Shown piece by piece: positions 60,824 to 64,000 of a stretch of 64,000 nt of DNA. Under the pieces are notes generated by a model, which was not told the DNA's origin, did no database searches, and was given only the letters and a program-made list of their open reading frames with translations. This stretch comes from Terrimesophilobacter sp038243605 (GTDB lineage: Bacteria; Actinomycetota; Actinomycetes; Actinomycetales; Microbacteriaceae). Each line of letters opens with the position of its first letter. Positions within the stretch are counted from its first letter, which is position 1. A program made the translations under genes and the position numbers. The stretch is from assembly GCA_038243605.1 (NCBI GenBank), contig JBBSQX010000015.1, positions 24,733-88,732 on the forward strand, given 5' to 3'.

Positions 60824-61771
60824 ATGCCTGAAGCCACCCACCCTAACGGTCACCTTTCGCCGTTCCTGGAGATAGACCGTTCCGCCTGGGCGGAACTTGC
60901 ACCGACCACCGAGCAGCCCCTGCGCCCAGAAGAGTTGGCCGAGCTGCAGGGCCTAGGCGACCTCCTGAACCCTCTCGAGGTTTCTGAGGTTTACCTTCCG
61001 CTCAGCAAGCTCATCAGCCTGTACGCCGTGGGCGCCAAGCGTTTGCACGCATCAACCAGTAGCTTTTTGCGTCAGCGAAGCACAAGCACGCCCTTCGTTA
61101 TCGGCATCGCGGGCTCGGTTGCCGTCGGTAAGTCAACAACGGCTCGCGTTCTTCACGAACTCCTCGGCCGCTGGAGCGACACACCACGAGTCGAGTTGGT
61201 GACAACGGACGGCTTTCTGCTTCCCAATGCCGAACTCGCACGCCGCGGAATCATGGATCGTAAAGGTTTTCCTGAATCGTACGACCGACGAGCTCTTCTT
61301 CGCTTTGTCACCATGGTCAAAAGTGGTGCTGCTGAGGTCAGCGCCCCCCTCTACTCGCACCTCACCTACGACATCGTTCCTGATGAGAAAGTTGTGGTTC
61401 ATCGACCAGACATCCTTATTGTCGAAGGCCTGAACGTGCTTCAGCCTCCCGCCCCTGGCCGAAAACTTGCCGTCAGCGACCTCTTCGACTTCACCATCTA
61501 CGTCGATGCTCGCACGTCGGATATCGCGACCTGGTACGAGGAACGCTTTCTCAGCCTCCAGCAGGGCGCCTTCGCCGATCCACAGTCATACTTTCATCGT
61601 TACGCGAGTTTTAGCGAAACCGAAGCACGCGCAGAAGCACGAAGACTGTGGACGACCATCAACGAGCCAAACCTCGTGCAAAATATCTTGCCAACGCGCG
61701 CCCGCGCAACGCTCGTGCTGCGAAAAGAAACCCGGCACTCGGTAAACAGTGTCTTGCTGCGAAAGATCTAA
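60824..61771 (+). CDS. coaA: Type I pantothenate kinase
   Basis: 315 residues from ATG 60824; longer in-frame starts overlap glmS antisense. First step of CoA synthesis. N-terminal FLEIDRSAWAEL, P-loop GIAGSVAVGKSTTARVL, VTTDGFLLPNAEL, and RGIMDRKGFPESYD. A TATTCT at 60811-60816 lies 7 bases before the ATG with no Shine-Dalgarno, so a leaderless transcript is possible. Only 6 bases from the convergent glmM stop. Confidence 0.96.
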   Translation: MPEATHPNGHLSPFLEIDRSAWAELAPTTEQPLRPEELAELQGLGDLLNPLEVSEVYLPLSKLISLYAVGAKRLHASTSSFLRQRSTSTPFVIGIAGSVAVGKSTTARVLHELLGRWSDTPRVELVTTDGFLLPNAELARRGIMDRKGFPESYDRRALLRFVTMVKSGAAEVSAPLYSHLTYDIVPDEKVVVHRPDILIVEGLNVLQPPAPGRKLAVSDLFDFTIYVDARTSDIATWYEERFLSLQQGAFADPQSYFHRYASFSETEARAEARRLWTTINEPNLVQNILPTRARATLVLRKETRHSVNSVLLRKI

Positions 61772-61777
61772 AGCAAC

Positions 61778-63145
61778 CTAAAGCTTCTTCGCCAAGCGCT
61801 CACGCACGATTGCGGCGAGGTCATGAGCAATCTCATCCGCAATCGACTGATCTGAGGCCTCGACCATCACCCTCACGAGAGGCTCAGTTCCCGATGGTCT
61901 GAGCAACACTCGCCCCTTGGTGCCCAGTCGCTCTTGAGCGATAACGACGGCGGCAGCAATCGCTTCGTCATCACCCAAGGAGTGATGATCAATGTCTTTC
62001 ACGTTGACCATAATCTGCGGGTACACGGTCATAACAGAGGCAAGTTCGGCGAGAGTTTTGCCCGTGCGGGCGATCTCCGCCGCCAGCTGAAGCCCCGTGA
62101 GGATGCCATCGCCCGTCGTCGCGTGATCGGTCATGATCACGTGCCCTGACTGCTCGCCACCAAGGCTCGCACCACTTTCGGCGAGAGCCTCGAGCACGTA
62201 ACGGTCGCCGACTTTCGTCTCGATCATGGTGATGCCATGCTCAGCCATTGCCATGCGCAACCCAAGGTTGCTCATCACAGTGGCAACCAGAGTGTTGCCA
62301 GCGAGGCGGCCCCGCTCTTTCATCGACAGTGCAAGGATCGCCATAATCTGGTCGCCGTCAATCACCTTGCCGTCGGCATCCACTGCGAGGCAACGGTCAG
62401 CGTCACCATCGTGGGCGATACCCAGATCTGCGCCCGTGTCAAGAACCGTCTTGATCAGAAGCTCAAGGTGCGTTGAACCAACACCGTCATTGATATTCAC
62501 GCCATCGGGCTCAGCACCAATAACAGTGAGCGTCGCTCCGGCTTTGGCAAAAACGTCGGGGGAAACCCCGGACGCAGCCCCGTGGGCGCAATCCAAAACT
62601 ACGTGAATTCCCTCGAGGCGCGCGGGCAGCGCACCCAAAAGGTGCACGAGGTACCTATCTTCTGCATCAGCAAAACGCCGGATGCGCCCAACCTCGGCGC
62701 CAGTGGGCGAGATAGCGGGCTCATCGAGCGCAGCCTCAATGCGGTCTTCCACAGCATCCGGAAGCTTCTTGCCACCCGCGGCGAAGAACTTGATGCCGTT
62801 GTCTGGGGCCGGATTGTGCGACGCCGACACCATCACGCCGAAGTCAGCCTTGAAGTCTGCAACAAGAAACGCGAGCGCGGGAGTAGGGATCACTCCTGCG
62901 TCGTAAACATCCACCCCCGAGCTTGCAAGCCCCGCGGCAACCGCTGCCCCAATGAACTCGCCTGAAACCCGAGGGTCTCGTGCGAGCACCGCAACTGGTC
63001 GGCGCCCTGAGGCTCGACGGCCATCAGCGTGCCGCCCCTTACCAAGAACGACGGCAGCAGCCTGTGCTAGGCGCAGCGAAAGTTCAACTGTGAGGGTCTC
63101 GTTAGCGAGACCCCGCACACCATCCGTTCCAAAAAGCCGAGCCAT
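61778..63145 (-). CDS. glmM: Phosphoglucosamine mutase
   Basis: Converts GlcN-6-P to GlcN-1-P. 455 residues. Starts LFGTDGVRGLAN; phosphoserine in MVSASHNPAPDNGIKFF; Mg loop HDGDADRC; sugar-binding GGEQSGHVI; phosphate-binding RPSGTEPLVRVM. 21 bases after rpsI. Confidence 0.98.
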   Translation of the reverse strand: MARLFGTDGVRGLANETLTVELSLRLAQAAAVVLGKGRHADGRRASGRRPVAVLARDPRVSGEFIGAAVAAGLASSGVDVYDAGVIPTPALAFLVADFKADFGVMVSASHNPAPDNGIKFFAAGGKKLPDAVEDRIEAALDEPAISPTGAEVGRIRRFADAEDRYLVHLLGALPARLEGIHVVLDCAHGAASGVSPDVFAKAGATLTVIGAEPDGVNINDGVGSTHLELLIKTVLDTGADLGIAHDGDADRCLAVDADGKVIDGDQIMAILALSMKERGRLAGNTLVATVMSNLGLRMAMAEHGITMIETKVGDRYVLEALAESGASLGGEQSGHVIMTDHATTGDGILTGLQLAAEIARTGKTLAELASVMTVYPQIMVNVKDIDHHSLGDDEAIAAAVVIAQERLGTKGRVLLRPSGTEPLVRVMVEASDQSIADEIAHDLAAIVRERLAKKL

Positions 63146-63166
63146 GTCGCACCTCTTCGGTGAAGG

Positions 63167-63682
63167 TTAGCGCTTCGAGAACTGAGGAGCCTTGCGAGCC
63201 TTCTTGAGACCCGCCTTCTTGCGCTCGATGACTCGTGCGTCGCGGCTGAGGAATCCAGCCTTCTTCAGCTCTGGCCGGTTGTTCTCGCGGTCAATCTCGT
63301 TGAGCGCGCGCGCGATGCCGAGGCGAAGCGCACCAGCTTGACCCGAAGGGCCACCGCCGGTGATACGCGCGATGACATCGTAGCTACCCAGAAGATCCAA
63401 GACCTTGAACGGGTCGTTGATGAGCTGCTGGTGAAGCTTGTTAGGAAAGTAGTGAGCAAGTTCGCGGCCGTTCACCGTGATCGTGCCGGCACCCGGAACT
63501 AAGCGCACGCGGGCAATTGCCTGCTTACGACGGCCCACCGCTGCGCCGGGAACGTTGAGCACCGCGCGGGGTGCCTTCGTTTCGACGACAGGAGCGGATT
63601 CGGTCGTAAAGCTCTCGGGAGCAGCTTCCGTCGTACCTGCAACGGTCGCCTCGTTATCGATGGAGTCTGAAATCTTCGCCAT
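63167..63682 (-). CDS. rpsI: 30S ribosomal protein S9
   Basis: 171 residues with an acidic/Ala-rich N-terminal extension of about 45 residues, common in actinobacteria. Core VGRRKQAIARVRLVPGAGTITVNGR, then ITGGGPSGQAGALRLGIARAL and the basic C-terminus KKARKAPQFSKR that reaches the P-site tRNA. Follows rplM. Confidence 0.98.
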   Translation of the reverse strand: MAKISDSIDNEATVAGTTEAAPESFTTESAPVVETKAPRAVLNVPGAAVGRRKQAIARVRLVPGAGTITVNGRELAHYFPNKLHQQLINDPFKVLDLLGSYDVIARITGGGPSGQAGALRLGIARALNEIDRENNRPELKKAGFLSRDARVIERKKAGLKKARKAPQFSKR

Positions 63683-63709
63683 GAAAGGTCCTTTGTTGTT
63701 CAGCCGGCG

Positions 63710-64000
63710 CTACTGCGCGACCTGGGTCAGTGAGTAGGTCTTGGGCAGCTGAGCAGCGTGAGGGTGCTCAGCACCGGCATACACCTTCAGCTTGGTGAGC
63801 TGGGCACGACCGATGGAGTTCTTCGGGAGCATGCCGCGCACTGCCTTATCGACCGCACGGGTCGGGTGCTTTGCGAGCATCTCGACGTACGTCGTCGAGG
63901 TAAGGCCACCGGGGTAACCGGAGTGTGTGTAGGACTTCTTCTGCTCAAGCTTGGCTCCCGTGAGGGCAACCTTCTCTGCATTGATGACGATGACGAAATC
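63710..64000 (-). CDS. rplM: 50S ribosomal protein L13, 5' end outside window
   Basis: The last 97 codons are visible, ending at TAG 63710. GMLPKNSIGRAQLTKLKVYAG and the upstream VINAEKVALTGAKLEQKKSY are L13 hallmarks. Forms an operon with rpsI, 27 bases apart. Confidence 0.97.
   Translation of the reverse strand, partial: DFVIVINAEKVALTGAKLEQKKSYTHSGYPGGLTSTTYVEMLAKHPTRAVDKAVRGMLPKNSIGRAQLTKLKVYAGAEHPHAAQLPKTYSLTQVAQ

Noticed and set aside
1..64000. Prophage, integrative element or rRNA/tRNA genes
   Set aside because: No integrase, transposase, structural phage gene, attachment repeat or RNA gene was recognised on either strand.

Overview
The window is chromosomal DNA of a high-GC Gram-positive actinobacterium, most likely a member of the Microbacteriaceae. 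Several gene orders point there: sucC-sucD-DUF6350-purN-purH, guaA-DUF3817-SURF1-glpD-guaB3, and rplM-rpsI-glmM-(coaA)-glmS-acpS-alr-tsaE-tsaB-rimI-tsaD-groES. I see no rRNA, tRNA, prophage, transposase, integrase or CRISPR array. Most of the window is core genome, with small accessory patches between core blocks.

Positions 1-10640 hold an accessory catabolic locus. A minus-strand operon carries a lipoprotein solute-binding protein, two permeases and a fused two-cassette ATPase (oligopeptide-type ABC importer). It continues with a neutral-ceramidase-fold hydrolase, a short-chain dehydrogenase, an enolase-superfamily dehydratase and a second short-chain dehydrogenase cut by the window edge. 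Reading the other way are a FadR-type GntR regulator and a fumarylacetoacetate-hydrolase-family enzyme. The enzyme set resembles the non-phosphorylating L-fucose/L-rhamnose-type route (dehydrogenase, acid-sugar dehydratase, 2-keto-3-deoxy-acid dehydrogenase, diketo-acid hydrolase). The ceramidase-like member and the peptide-type importer suggest that the imported compound is an amide or ester conjugate. This is the best candidate for an undescribed pathway in the window.

Positions 10680-25570 hold a heterodimeric ABC exporter, a DedA protein whose promoter contains a DtxR/IdeR-like iron box, and a membrane-anchored dimethylargininase. Next come purH-purN-DUF6350, sucCD, a DUF1266 membrane protein and a short RNB ribonuclease. 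Positions 25581-32680 hold uvrD/pcrA, a small orphan gene, a glycerophosphodiesterase, a zinc-ribbon membrane protein, a Bax-inhibitor-1 protein and two related membrane-anchored proteins built on a Cys-containing repeat I could not assign.

Positions 32834-42859 are a GMP-synthesis neighbourhood (guaA, guaB3, guaB) with DUF3817, SURF1, glpD and a MalY-type C-S lyase. Inserted near guaB are an AbiEi-like/nuclease protein and the internally deleted remnant of an ABC-F gene. Positions 43090-50226 hold a complete branched-chain amino-acid ABC importer (livH-livM-livG-livF) and two related solute-binding lipoproteins on the other strand. LivH has an unusual secreted N-terminal domain, and the first binding-protein gene has GlnR-like sites upstream.

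Positions 50230-64000 carry a RarD-type transporter, groES under two CIRCE operators, a THUMP-like methyltransferase, DUF2752 and DUF4190 membrane proteins, then the tRNA t6A/cell-wall block tsaD-rimI-tsaB-tsaE-alr-acpS-glmS. Divergent coaA, glmM, rpsI and the 3' end of rplM close the window. Several intergenic gaps contain short tandem repeats or strong hairpins, listed individually.
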